Part shown: positions 52,905 through 63,126 of the stretch, in pieces | Numbering within the stretch: position 1 is the first letter of the stretch | Layout: each line of letters starts with the position of its first letter | Made by a program: the position numbers and the translations under genes | The notes under the pieces: model-generated | Seen by the model: the letters and a program-made list of their open reading frames with translations, nothing else | Told to the model about the DNA's origin: nothing | Databases searched by the model: none | Origin: CAWCBG01 sp963793845 | GTDB taxonomy: Bacteria; Acidobacteriota; Terriglobia; Terriglobales; Acidobacteriaceae | Length of the DNA stretch: 64,000 bases | Direction: 5' to 3' | NCBI GenBank assembly: GCA_963793845.1 | Contig: CAWCBG010000002.1 | Span: 806,001 to 870,000, forward strand

Positions 52905-54518
52905 ACTTTACAATCAATGGCTTGCAAGATTGTCTTCCGTGCCGTGAATGGTAGCGCGAGGGATAAAATCCCGCAAGGATTTTCCCTTCGCCAACCGGTA
53001 CCCCTTAGACAAAAGCCAGCGGCCCTCTATTTTCTAGTTATATGGTCGGCATTCCCGCGTCCGTTGAATTTGACCCCGGACATACACGTCACTATTCTGG
53101 ACCTTCTTTCCATCAGCCACGCATATTCAACTCAAGAGGGCCTGAATCCATTCCATGCCGCGCCTACGTCGTAACGAGTGGAACTTTTCGAGCAACGCCG
53201 CAGATACCATAAGTCAAATTCTTGCTCGCCCAGAATTTCTCAGTTCCCCGCTGGGGCGGGCGGAACCTGAGCTAACCGAATTGCGCGGTGCTCGCCGCCT
53301 GGACCTTGTGATTTTCGGAAGGCAAGGTCCCCATGACCCAGTCGTCACGGGTGAATTGAAAGTTCCCTGGAATCCTGAGGGGCGCACTCCCTACAATGCC
53401 GCAGTTGTCAACGATGCTCACTCAAAGGCTTCGAACTGCGGCGCGCTGTATTTCATCACTTGGAATGTTCGTCGCGTGGTCGTTTGGAAAACAGATGACC
53501 CTGGCGTAGCCTTGCCGGACCGTGTTGTATATGACAACGAGTTGGTGCCGACAGAAATACCGATTCGCTCACAGGCAGATTTAGACAGCCCTCAGGTTAC
53601 GGAAAACCTCGCCGCTGGAATTGAAAGGCTCGTACAGCGGCTTCACTCGTTGGTGTCTGGGCCGCCCGTGCCCGCTTTCCTCCCTCTGGATCGACTCTTC
53701 ATCGCAAGACTGGAAGCTGCACTCGACTTCCCTATCCAGAGCGCGGCGCAAGAGATTGAAGCGCAATTTTCCAACCACCGATTCAGGGTGGCCCTCGAAC
53801 GTTGGATGAGAGATATTCAAGGCTGGACAGTGACCCCGTCAGCACAGGCGGAGAACATAAATCGAGCGGCAAGATTTTCTTGCTACGTTCTGGTTAATCG
53901 ACTGTGCTTCTATAACGCATTGCGACGGAAATACACCCGCCTGCCCCGACTATCGGTTGCGAACAATGTGAACACCGGGCAGGCACTGTCACAACGTCTA
54001 GAAAGAGCTTTTGCCGACGCTAAGCGCTTTACGGGTGACTACGAGACAGTTTTCGATGGAGACTTCGGAGACACTCTCCCCTTTGTGTCGGATGAAGCGG
54101 TCTCGGAATGGCGGACCCTCATAAGGGCTCTTGACCACTACGACTTTGCGAACATCGGCCTCGAAGTAATCGGCGCGATGTATGAGCAGCTGATTACGCC
54201 AGAAGAAAGGCACCGATACGGCCAACACTACACGCAACCCGCCGTAGTCGATTTGATAAATGCCTTCGCAATCCGGGTCGGCACGGAACATGTGCTTGAC
54301 CCGTCCTGCGGCGGAGGAACCTTTCTCGTACGAGGCTATGCAAGAAAGGCAACGCTTGATCGCACTCAGGATCACACGCAGTTGCTCGAAGCGCTTTACG
54401 GATGTGACATTCTTAGCTACGCATGTCATCTGACAACCATCAACTTGGCCATCCGCGATTTAATTGATGACGATAATTTTCCGCGCGTGCATCAGGGCGA
54501 CTTCCTTAGGTATGGCCC

Positions 54519-55810
54519 TGACCTGCCCCCAAGCTCTCATCCATTCGTAACTAGAGATTCCCGGTTTTGATTTGCCCTTAAATTCATCTCGCAGCCGTCG
54601 GGACGGTGGGAAAGTGGGAAACGCGTAGCGTTTTCCAAGGCAGCGGTATCGCCGTCTTTTCCACGGTCCAGGGTTTGCCGGAACTCCTCCGGCGTTCGGT
54701 AGTCTAAGCCGCTGTGCGGCCTCTCGCAGTTATACTCTTGCCGCCATTTCTCCAACGTCGTTCGCACATCGTTCAGGGTGCGGAACCAGTGCGCGTTCAA
54801 ACATTCGTCTCGCAAGCGTCCGTGAAAGCTCTCAACATGTCCGTTCTGCATGGGCTTGCCCGGCTGGATATGTATCAACGTGATCTTGTGTTCTTCCACC
54901 CAGCCAATCATCCTCCGCGAGGTGAACTCCGGACCATTGTCGGAGCGCAAGCTCTCCGGTGCTCCACGCTCGGCTATCAGTCGCTCCAGCACGCGGATCA
55001 CCCGCCCACTGCCCAGGCTGGTGTCGGCCTCCAGCGCCAGACACTCTCGCGTGTAGGCGTCCACCACACTGAGGATGCGTACCATCCGCCCGCTCGCCAG
55101 CCCGTCAATGATGAAGTCCATCGCCCATTCCTGGTTGGCCCGCTGCAGCCGCGGCTCAGCTGGCATCGAGCGCGCCAGTCGCTTGCGCCGCTGCCGCCGC
55201 ACCATCAACCCTTCCTCGCGATACAGTCGATAAACTCGCTTCACGTTCACCGCCTGGCCTTGGCGCTGCAACAGCACGTGTAATCGTCGATACCCGTAGC
55301 GGGGCTTCTGCCGCGCCAGCTCCAGCAACTTCCCGCGCAGCTCAGCATCGCCATCCGCTACCGCCTCGTAGCGGTAACTGCTGCGATCCAATTCCAACAG
55401 CCTGCAGGCCCGTCGTTCGCTCAGCCCCTTTTCCTGCTCCACGAACGCCACCTCTTGTCGCAAACCTACAAGCTCCAGCCGTTTTTTCGGATCACCGCTT
55501 TCAATGCTTCCCGGTCCAGACTCAGATCGGCCACCAGATGCTTCAGCCGCCGGTTCTCGTCCTCCAACTGCTTCAACCGTTGTGCCTCGCCCACTTCCAT
55601 CCCGCCATACTTCGACTTCCATCCGTAGAATGTCGCCGTACTGATCCCATGCTCGCGGCACAGATCTGCCGTCTTCACTCCGCCCTCATGCTGCTTCAAA
55701 ATCCCAATGATCTGCTCTTCCGTGTATCGACTCTTCTTCATCGCAGTCCTCCCTTTCAGATTACGGGAGAACTCCAGTTTTCCGTGGCTGAGTTTTCTGG
55801 GGGCAGGTCA
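54519..55810 (-). mobile_element. IS3-family insertion sequence, IS407-like group
   Basis: A 1292-bp element with perfect 13-bp terminal inverted repeats TGACCTGCCCCCA (54519-54531 and, inverted, 55798-55810). Flanks are GCCC on the left and CCCC on the right, an imperfect 4-bp target duplication; at least CCC is identical. It carries overlapping orfA and orfB in the usual IS3 order. The transposase style (GYRRLHVLLQRQGQAVNVKR, FHGRLRDECLNAHW) matches the IS407 group, known for 4-bp duplications. It is inserted in the restriction-methylase gene. Confidence 0.93.
54537..55741 (-). CDS. IS3-family transposase OrfAB (programmed frameshift)
   Basis: orfA (55741-55466, 91 residues) holds the helix-turn-helix: RYTEEQIIGILKQHEGGVKT, then CREHGISTATFYGWKSKYGG, and a leucine-rich coil. 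orfB joins it in the -1 frame at an A6 run (TTTTTT at 55482-55487 on the plus strand), a typical slippery site. OrfB carries the DDE catalytic domain: EWAMDFIIDGLASGRMVRIL (first Asp), ESLRSDNGPEFTS (second Asp) and KPMQNGHVESFHGRLRDECL (Glu). No stop codon or deletion is seen, so the element looks able to transpose. Confidence 0.93.
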
Positions 55811-58087
55811 CCCCCCGAGCGGTATTTAGCCACCAGCCGGTCCGAATGCAAGCCGGTGGCCTCGTCACAGAAAATCGGCAGATACGAATTGGGGAGAATT
55901 CACTCGAAGCGGTAGTGGGGAATCCGCCATATATCAGCGCGAATGAAATGAGCGCAGATCAGCGAGGCGTCTACCATCAACTTGCGTCCGCTCACTGGCC
56001 CAGATACTCGTGGAGGCGGGCCTCTGACATAAACGTGTATTTTTGGCTGCACGCAGCGACATTCCTAAGGTCGGAAGGCTTCCTGTGTCTCCTCACCCAA
56101 GCCGCATGGCTGGATGTCGATTACGGAATTCCGTTACAGCAATGGATGTTAGAGAATTTCGAAGTGATCGCAGTGCTTGAAACGGAAGCGGAACCTTGGT
56201 TCACCGACGCACGTGTCGCGACCGCTGTAACAATCCTCCGAAGAACGGATGATGCAGATCGACGCGAACGTAACATTGTGCGATTTATCCAGTTTCGACA
56301 TCGGCTGCTTGAAATTGTTGGCAATCGCACGAATGAATCCGAGCGCCAAGCCGCATTCGAAGCACTGCGAGACCGCATCCTAGGAATCAATGAAGACATC
56401 GAAGACCCCGATCTGCGAGCCCGGTTGGTCCGTCAATCTGATTTGCAGACGCGCGGTACCGACCCTCGGGGCCGATATGCCGGGAGCAAATGGGGGCGGT
56501 ATCTCCGCTCGACTGAAACCCTCTATCGTCTCCAACTGGAGCACGCCGAGCGCTTTGTCAACCTTTCTGACCTTGCCCCCGTGGTACGAGGTGTCACCAC
56601 AAATTGCGATGACTTCTTCCTTGTAACGGATGTCTCTCCTGAGGCTCTTGAGGAACTTCCTTCGGCGCGGGCGTTCCGTGAGCGATTTTCGGCCAACAGG
56701 AGAGAGGTTGAAGAGGGCACGATCAGAATCATACGTCGGGATGATGCCGTAGAGTTTGCGCTGGAGTCCCAGCATTTGCAACCAATAATGAAGACTGCAC
56801 GCGACATACGCTCCTTCGCTACACGCGCAGTTATTAACCGTGATTTTGCCGTCTCAATTAACGAAGAGCGCCGACATCTGTCGCCATTAGCGCGCCGCTA
56901 TGTTGAGGCCGGAGAGCGCGAAGAATGGCATCTGAAGCCTAGCTTCGAGGCAATTCGGGAGGCTGGCGGTAACTGGTTCACGCTCCGCGATGCTGAGGTC
57001 GCCCCCATTCTGTTTGTAAAGACGATGCAGTATAGCCCAGTGGTCTTGTTAAATGATGCGGGACTAATCGCCAACCAAAGGCTCTACCGGGTACAGCCGT
57101 CAGATGGGGTGGATCACCTCGCCCTGTGTGCCGTTTTGAACTCTACGGTTTTTGCTTGTGAAAGATACGCAGCCGTAAAAGCCCTCGGCAGGGAAGCCGC
57201 GATTGATGTTGAAGTATTTAGCGCGAACGCGTTCCGTTGCCCAGACGTGAGACTGCTTTCGGGGGAAGACCGAGAAAGATTGCGTCATGCCATGACCGAG
57301 ATGTCCCAAAGGGAGGTTGGCGACTTTCGAGAGGAGCGATTGATCGATGCAGGACTGTTCGAGGCGCGGGGGTACATTGCGAGTCAGCCTGTCTTACCTG
57401 AAATTTGGCCAGCCGAGCTTCGAAACCCTCAAAGGCAATTAATAGATGAAATTGTGCTTCGGCTGATTGGCGTGAATGATGCCCAGCTTCAGAATGTCCG
57501 CGAGAGAATTTACACAGAGTTGGTCACTCACATCCGGAAACTCCGCCTGTTGGAGCTAGAAGCGCAAGTAAATCGCAGAGGGACGTCTGCTACCGGAGGC
57601 CCGAATCCTCGGCAGATTGCAGATGACATTTGGGCGCGCCTCGTTAACTCCGGCTCCGCCACTGTTCGCCGGATTCCTCACGACTTCATTACGGACATGC
57701 AGACTGAAATGGTTCACGTGCCCATTGCAGGCGAATTGATAATGGAGGCCCCGAGCCTTTTTGAATCAAATGCGGTCTTAAGAGGCAGGCTGGGCAGGTA
57801 CCAGCTCGAATTTCGAGACGAGGCCGAAGCGGAGTATGTTGGCTTCCTCGCGCGATATGGAATCGTTGGAGACGTCCCTATGCCGCGAGACAGGGATGAA
57901 TGTCGCGAGGTTTTCCAAGACGCGTCAACTTACCTTGCAGATGTGCTAGGTAGATTCAGCGAAGCTGCGGCGGAAATTACAGCGAGCCGTCAGTTACAGC
58001 AACGGATTATCAACGAGGCGCTGCGCCGATTGACTGTTAGACGTTGACAGCGCGGTATTAGGCGAAGGCCGCGAACCGTGCCTCGTC

Positions 58088-59971
58088 TCATACGGCAACG
58101 CCTGGGCGTGGCCAAATCTTGAGAGCCCGCTTGAACAGCTCCGCCCCGCGTTTTGAGATGTCGGTCTCATCCCAAGATTCCAAACCCGAGAGACTTTGGT
58201 TGATTGGGAGAAGCGAGTGCTTCATCATCGCTGGGCGCTTCTGTTTCCAACCATAATTACTCTGCGCAGCGTTCAGGCTTGCGCTGAGAATTGTCAAGTT
58301 ACCAAGTGTCTGGACCGCAGCGTCCCGCTTTCGCGTTGCCACGGAACGCGGGTCACCCTCCGGGACCTGGAACAGCTCTATAAGCGATAGCCCCTTAGAG
58401 CCGTCCTGTAGCTGCCAGTTGGCAACCCATTCTTGAGGCATTATGTGTTCAACTGACGGCTGCTCCGCAAAGGAGATGACCTCGGCCTTCGCGGACATGA
58501 ACGACTGGTTCAGCCGCTTAAACAGATGCACGAGCTTGGGGTTGTTGAGAATCCCATAGAGCGGTTTTTGCAACCACGCCTCGCGGAACGTTGCATCGTC
58601 GGGCCACGCACCCGAATCTCCGGTTTGTTCAAGCAACAGCTTCTTCAAGCCCTCAGCATCAAACCCGGCGCGGCGGAGTTTCATGGTTAACGTGAGGAAT
58701 ATCTTGTTGTAGTTTTTTGTGGTCATGCTGCACACAGCTCGCCTAAAGAGATAAGACTCCAAGACCGCTGACATCTGAGAGAGTTGCTCATCCAGCACGT
58801 CCGCCTCAAGAGTGGCGAGCAGGAAGGGATAGGAGGTCCTGATGTCAAATGTCTCAAGAAATGTGCACAGTTCAAAGATCGGGTCATCAGGCTCCGGCGA
58901 AACGATCCGCTTAAAGTGCTTTCCCTGTCGGGCGAGGGCGGAAAGCTCGGCTGTGACGTTCGAGAAGGGATGAGCGGTATCAATCCAATACCGATACTCG
59001 ATATAGAGGTGTTTGATGGGGATGTCCCGCCCCTGCCGACTGGCGAGAAAATGCTGCATGAAGAGATCACTGCGAGGACGAAGGAGGCGACCTTGCTTTA
59101 CCTCCTCTCTCCAGAATTCACTGTCAAATCCACTCCAGTATTTTTCATAGAGAGCCTCTACGTCAGCGCCCTTTTCTCTGCCCGCCCTCAAGAAGATGTA
59201 GTTCCGTAGAAGGTCTGCCGGAAGAAGTGGTACACCCCGAGCGTTGAGCGTCTCAAAAATCACTTGAGGATCATCGTCTTTTTGTAGATCGATTACGACT
59301 ACCATTAGGCCATTGCGTAAAGTCTGGAAGCATTCATCCACCCTAGTGGCCAGAGGGAATTGAGCGGCTAAAGGCTCTTCGCCATTTTCCCCAATGAAGA
59401 ATTCCGTGAGTTGGCTTACAAAGAAGAGATACGCCTCGACCATGCGCGGGCGAGGGTCGTATTTTCGGGCATATGGCTTCTTCCTCAGTGGGTGCCTCTT
59501 GATGACCTCAGTTCGTGAGCCAGAGGTCAGTACATCAGCAAACTGAGGGCGATCAAGTTGTGTCGGCCACACTTTGAACTTGTCAACCTTCGGGTCAGAC
59601 ATCATGCCGGTGTTGAAAAGAAACTTGTCACATTCGTCGGCAACTGCCGTGCACCCCCGTTCCCGGCAAAAATCCCGATATGCAGATAAGAAAATCTGAA
59701 GGGTGGTTAATCGCTGCTGCCCATCAATGACCTGGCGCACGACAACGTGACCTGTAGGGGTTTGCTTTTGGTCAAGGACCATTGCGCCAAGGAAATGGTT
59801 CGGGGTGTCTTTATGGCCATCAAGTGCTTCGGCGAATTTGCGCTCGATGTCCTCCCACAGCGGGAGCCACTGCTGCTCCTCGTTCCAGACATATTGGCGT
59901 TGAAAGAGAGGAACCTCAAGGCGTTGCTTTGAGTCGAAAACGGCGAGCAGAGAAGATTTGTGAACGTCCAA
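58088..59971 (-). CDS. GmrSD-like DUF262/DUF1524 nuclease (type IV restriction)
   Basis: A 627-residue fused GmrS-GmrD-type protein, a family that cuts glucosylated or otherwise modified phage DNA. The N-terminal DUF262 (ParB-fold NTPase) shows VPLFQRQYVWNEEQQWLPLW and VIDGQQRLTTLQIFLSAYRD (the DGQQR motif). The C-terminal DUF1524 has the HNH-type core VEHIMPQEW and then QTLGNLTILSASLNAAQSN. I set the start at TTG 59971 because GGGAG lies upstream and homologues begin near DVHKSSLLAVFDSKQ; an ATG at 60085 would overlap the next gene. It lies 62 bases after the zinc-finger gene on the same strand. Confidence 0.88.
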   Translation of the reverse strand: MDVHKSSLLAVFDSKQRLEVPLFQRQYVWNEEQQWLPLWEDIERKFAEALDGHKDTPNHFLGAMVLDQKQTPTGHVVVRQVIDGQQRLTTLQIFLSAYRDFCRERGCTAVADECDKFLFNTGMMSDPKVDKFKVWPTQLDRPQFADVLTSGSRTEVIKRHPLRKKPYARKYDPRPRMVEAYLFFVSQLTEFFIGENGEEPLAAQFPLATRVDECFQTLRNGLMVVVIDLQKDDDPQVIFETLNARGVPLLPADLLRNYIFLRAGREKGADVEALYEKYWSGFDSEFWREEVKQGRLLRPRSDLFMQHFLASRQGRDIPIKHLYIEYRYWIDTAHPFSNVTAELSALARQGKHFKRIVSPEPDDPIFELCTFLETFDIRTSYPFLLATLEADVLDEQLSQMSAVLESYLFRRAVCSMTTKNYNKIFLTLTMKLRRAGFDAEGLKKLLLEQTGDSGAWPDDATFREAWLQKPLYGILNNPKLVHLFKRLNQSFMSAKAEVISFAEQPSVEHIMPQEWVANWQLQDGSKGLSLIELFQVPEGDPRSVATRKRDAAVQTLGNLTILSASLNAAQSNYGWKQKRPAMMKHSLLPINQSLSGLESWDETDISKRGAELFKRALKIWPRPGVAV

Positions 59972-60033
59972 CGGTTTCTCCCTGAAGGTAGTGTTTATCC
60001 ACCATAGCTTAGCAATAGCGAGTGGTGAAGGGT

Positions 60034-60702
60034 TTATTGTTTGCCACCGTTCCGGTTCTTGGGGGAGTTGGGACTCTCGTTCCACCAGCGGAGCTTCGCT
60101 TCTCTACGGGCCGAGTCTGCACACTCCGGCGAGCAGAATTTCTGACCTTTCTCAGACCTAAAGAAGTAGGGGGTTGGACACATTGGAGCCGCACATTGGA
60201 GCATGAGGGGCTGGTTTTCCTGTGCCCAGAAAATCGCGGCCTCAAACGGAGAAACAGCCGGAACCTCCTGCATGGCGTAATCCATCAGCCTTTGAATCGT
60301 GTTCGGACTGCCCCAAACTGCGTCAGCGTTCCACCCCTCCAAATGTCGCACCATCTGCCTGTGCACATCTCTCAGCCGGTAACAATACCAATCGCGTTGA
60401 CGCGCGTCCGGCTCCCCCCACAAACGGCACAGCGTTGTGCGCACTACTGGAGCAAATAATCCGAGATGCTCGCGCGGAACCGGTAATGTCACTTGGTTTC
60501 CTTCTTCGTCTTGATCCCGATAGGCAAAAAGACGGCTCCAGCGTTTTAGCCATCGCTCGAAGTGCAGCACATTCTCGGGAGGGTAGTCGATTCGATTCGG
60601 CAAATTCACGCAGTCTTCCAAGAATGCCTTGATTCGTTCCGCTGACATGACGCCTAGAACGTGATTGGGCTCTTTTCCGGGTGACTTCGGTTTCATGTAC
60701 AT
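60034..60702 (-). CDS. C-terminal zinc-finger protein (CGNR-like), nuclease-gene partner
   Basis: A 222-residue protein. The N-terminal 160 residues are helical with no family I can name (VMSAERIKAFLEDCVNLPNR, YPPENVLHFERWLKRWSRLF). The C-terminus is a treble-clef-like finger: C-A-A-P-M-C, F-F-R-S-E-K-G-Q-K-F-C-S-P-E-C, then ADSARREAKLRWW, as in CGNR zinc fingers that bind DNA. It is upstream of the GmrSD-like gene and read from the dyad-bearing promoter, so it is likely the first gene of a two-gene defence operon, either as regulator or as a functional component. Confidence 0.7.
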   Translation of the reverse strand: MYMKPKSPGKEPNHVLGVMSAERIKAFLEDCVNLPNRIDYPPENVLHFERWLKRWSRLFAYRDQDEEGNQVTLPVPREHLGLFAPVVRTTLCRLWGEPDARQRDWYCYRLRDVHRQMVRHLEGWNADAVWGSPNTIQRLMDYAMQEVPAVSPFEAAIFWAQENQPLMLQCAAPMCPTPYFFRSEKGQKFCSPECADSARREAKLRWWNESPNSPKNRNGGKQ

Positions 60703-60740
60703 CTCTCCGCGCCAAAATCCTCACTTCGGTGTCTAATCAT

Positions 60741-60770
60741 ACTAGACGTTATATATCATCATCGTCTAGT
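60741..60770. promoter_or_regulatory. Divergent control region with ACTAGACG dyad
   Basis: ACTAGACG (60741-60748) and CGTCTAGT (60763-60770) form a perfect inverted repeat around a 14-bp AT-rich centre (TTATATATCATCAT), which can supply -10 boxes on either strand. It lies in the 106-bp space between the zinc-finger/nuclease operon (minus) and the small-protein/primase operon (plus). This is the arrangement of a switch operator in satellites and temperate phages. Confidence 0.6.
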
Positions 60771-60808
60771 AGGAAAAGTGGACACTTTGAAAGGACGAAA
60801 GAGTCATC

Positions 60809-61051
60809 ATGAGCGAACCGAGAAAGAAAAGCGCACTTGACCGTCTCGCTTCCGTTCTGGAAGCGGCACAATTCACCAACGGCAGTCTGGATATAACCCT
60901 ACAAGGGCCTGAGAGCGGCTTTGTAGGCTCTCCATTGAAAATGGTTGTGTACCTCCAAGGAGAAGAAATCAAGAGCCTCTCAGCCGAATTGTCCGGCGTG
61001 GCGGTCGCCTTGCAAGACATCGCGAACGCCATCAGGGAGGTGAAAAAGTGA
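60809..61051 (+). CDS. Small protein upstream of primase
   Basis: An 80-residue protein with a basic start (SEPRKKSALDRLASVLEAAQ), a short beta-like centre (LDITLQGPESGFVGSPLKMV) and a helical end (LSAELSGVAVALQDIANAIR). No family is recognised. AAAGGA lies about 15 bases before ATG. Its stop overlaps the GTG of the primase gene by four bases (GTGA), so the two are translated together and the protein probably helps replication or its control. Confidence 0.7.
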   Translation: MSEPRKKSALDRLASVLEAAQFTNGSLDITLQGPESGFVGSPLKMVVYLQGEEIKSLSAELSGVAVALQDIANAIREVKK

Positions 61052-63126
61052 CGACGTTCCTAACGATTGCACTGCGCAACGCTGCTCGTGGCTTCCGCGT
61101 CATTCCACTTCGCGGCAAGGAGGCGTTCCTGCGGAATTGGCCGCAACTTGCCACAACCGATGAATCCCGCATCCGTGAATGGGCCGCCAAATTCCCGGAC
61201 TACAACTGCGGCGTGGCCGGTGGCTCCGATTTCATCATCTTGGACTCTGACCGCGTGAGCCGCTTGAAGGAATTGAGCGGCGAGCATTGGGCCGAATGGT
61301 TCAACACCTACACCGTGAGCAGCGGGCGGTCAGACCGCGCACACTTCTATTTCCGTGCAACACCAGAGGCACTCGCCTTCGGCAATAAGAAATGGAAAGA
61401 GCCGGACGTTGACGGCCATGTGTCTGAAATGAAGGGCAGCGGGACGCAAGTAACTGCTGAAGGCTCCATCCATCCGATCACCGGCGGGACGTACACGGTT
61501 ACTCAGGACCTGCCGCTGATTCCTTTTCCGGCGGGTTTGCTGGATGTGCTCCGTGTGACTTACGGCAAATCGAATCCGAACGGCAAGAGGGAGTGGGCGC
61601 TTCCCGTCCACGATGGAGAAGGCCGTGATGATTTTCTAATCCAACAGGCGGGCAAGTTGCGCCATGCTGGAGCCTCCGAAGCCATCATCCGTGCGCACCT
61701 TGAGGAGCTTAACTCAGACCCATCCGTCATTGCGGACCCAAAGAACGAAGGGGACCTGGATCGTATCGCGCGCAGCGCCGCACACTATAACGTTGCCGCA
61801 CCAGACCCGGTTGTGGTCATCGGGAGTCCAAAGACACAGCCGGAGCCTGCCAAACTGTCGGAGGGAACGCGCCCCGAGTATCCGGTTTCAGCTTGGGATG
61901 GGACCGTTGTTGCGGAATTTGCAAAGCTGTGTGCGAACGACAACAACATCCCAAGGAAGATGTATGCAGAGGCGTTCCGCTGTGCTCTGGGCGCTGTTGT
62001 CGGAGACCGCATCTCCTGCCCTGGTGTGGAAGGCGCATTGCCGCGCACTTACACCATCGTCGTGGCTCCGAAAGGCAAAGGCAAAGGGACCGCGATTCGC
62101 AGGGCTGTCAAATTCTTCAGTCAGCCTTGGTATGGCACGCGGACTACGCCGGGGTTGACCATTCAGGGAGACGCATCGGGCTTGCTGTCGGGCGAGCGCG
62201 ACTTTGTTTGGAAGCCGAAGGGCATAGGCGCATGGGTTGCCGCCGCGTCTAGCGTGCCCGGCATGGCGCGATTAACAAAAGATGCGGAGTCCACGATCAA
62301 GAACAAGCCGCATCTGACTTGGGGCAGCACTTTGCCCCGCATTCTCAGTGTGCATGAGGAAATGAAGACTCTTCTCAGCGCACTGTTCATAGAAGGAGGC
62401 GTGGGTAGCGGCCTTGAGGGCGTCGTGTGTCAGCTTTGGGATGACGTGACCTTCAACGGCACGGCCACAGGAACGCGGGACGCGGCATACGGTGAGATGA
62501 TGTTCTCTATGCTGTGCGGGGTCACCGAGCAGGATTGGTTCGACTTGCTCAGCCGTGGCAATGCTGTGGGTGGCGGACTCATGTCACGCTTCAACATTGT
62601 CGGCACTGAGGGCGGATTTGAAAACGTCAGCAAGATGAAGCCACCCGACTTCACATCATTGCAAGCAACCTTTCTGCCCCGCGTCATGCAGCTTGAGGAT
62701 GCACATGCGCGTCTGTTGCCCTCCGATGCCGCTGACCGCATCATCAGTGAGTGGGCTGATAATCTGCCGGAAGGCTCCGAGCGTATGAATGTCCACGCGT
62801 GGCGGAGTGCGTTGCTGATTGCGTGGCTTCGCCATGAGGACACCGTCACCGCAAAGACGGCAGAGGACGCTGTGAAGTTGGGGCAATACCAGATTGCATC
62901 CCACGAATACTACCGCACCAAATCAGCCGACACGGCCAACGCTCGGGTACAGGCGAAGCTGTTGCGCGCTCTGGAAATGAAGGGGCCGGTGTTCAAGCGG
63001 GACCTGCAACGGTTGACTCATGCTCACAGGGACGGGACCGAGTTGTGGAATCGCGCCCTGGACGGCCTGTTGCGTGACCGGGCCATCGGCAAGCGGGAGG
63101 ATGGAGCCTTCTATCGGGCCAAATAG
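61048..63126 (+). CDS. Primase-polymerase / ATPase replication protein
   Basis: A 692-residue protein. Residues 1-200 fit the bifunctional primase-polymerase (Prim-Pol) domain: VIPLRGKEAFLRNWPQLATT, the metal site FIILDSDR (Asp66 and Asp68), RSDRAHFYFRA and VTAEGSIHPITGGTYTV. A helical linker follows, then an ATPase-like half with Walker A-like APKGKGKGTAIRRA near residue 340 and an acidic RILSVHEEMKTLL later. The end has a winged-helix look. It resembles replication proteins of satellites and plasmids that prime their own DNA. GTG start overlapping the small gene. Confidence 0.87.
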   Translation: MTTFLTIALRNAARGFRVIPLRGKEAFLRNWPQLATTDESRIREWAAKFPDYNCGVAGGSDFIILDSDRVSRLKELSGEHWAEWFNTYTVSSGRSDRAHFYFRATPEALAFGNKKWKEPDVDGHVSEMKGSGTQVTAEGSIHPITGGTYTVTQDLPLIPFPAGLLDVLRVTYGKSNPNGKREWALPVHDGEGRDDFLIQQAGKLRHAGASEAIIRAHLEELNSDPSVIADPKNEGDLDRIARSAAHYNVAAPDPVVVIGSPKTQPEPAKLSEGTRPEYPVSAWDGTVVAEFAKLCANDNNIPRKMYAEAFRCALGAVVGDRISCPGVEGALPRTYTIVVAPKGKGKGTAIRRAVKFFSQPWYGTRTTPGLTIQGDASGLLSGERDFVWKPKGIGAWVAAASSVPGMARLTKDAESTIKNKPHLTWGSTLPRILSVHEEMKTLLSALFIEGGVGSGLEGVVCQLWDDVTFNGTATGTRDAAYGEMMFSMLCGVTEQDWFDLLSRGNAVGGGLMSRFNIVGTEGGFENVSKMKPPDFTSLQATFLPRVMQLEDAHARLLPSDAADRIISEWADNLPEGSERMNVHAWRSALLIAWLRHEDTVTAKTAEDAVKLGQYQIASHEYYRTKSADTANARVQAKLLRALEMKGPVFKRDLQRLTHAHRDGTELWNRALDGLLRDRAIGKREDGAFYRAK

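Larger units (their letters stand above)
53155..58047 (+). pseudogene. Type IIG-like restriction enzyme / N6-adenine methylase split by an IS
   Basis: Two halves of one gene flank the IS. The first half (53155-54518) holds a nuclease-like region with D-x-V-I-F-G ... V-V-T-G-E-L-K (PD-(D/E)xK pattern) near residues 45-65. It also has helical linker sequence and the methylase start: YGQHYTQPAVVDLINAFAIR and motif I VLDPSCGGGTFLVRGYARKA. The second half (55815-58047) opens with motif IV VVGNPPYISANEMS, then LVTDVSPEALEELP and a long C-terminal recognition region. Removing the IS plus a 4-bp target copy joins the frames exactly into 1198 codons. A single-chain nuclease-methylase with its own specificity region is inferred. 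As it stands it is inactive unless the IS excises. Confidence 0.85.

Noticed and set aside
53155..58047. BREX PglX methylase
   Set aside because: Length is similar but no BREX partners are present, and the N-terminus has a nuclease-like D...ExK pattern typical of type IIG enzymes.
59972..60085. ATG at 60085 as start of the GmrSD-like gene
   Set aside because: It would overlap the zinc-finger gene by about 50 bases; the TTG at 59971 has a better ribosome site and a family-like N-terminus.
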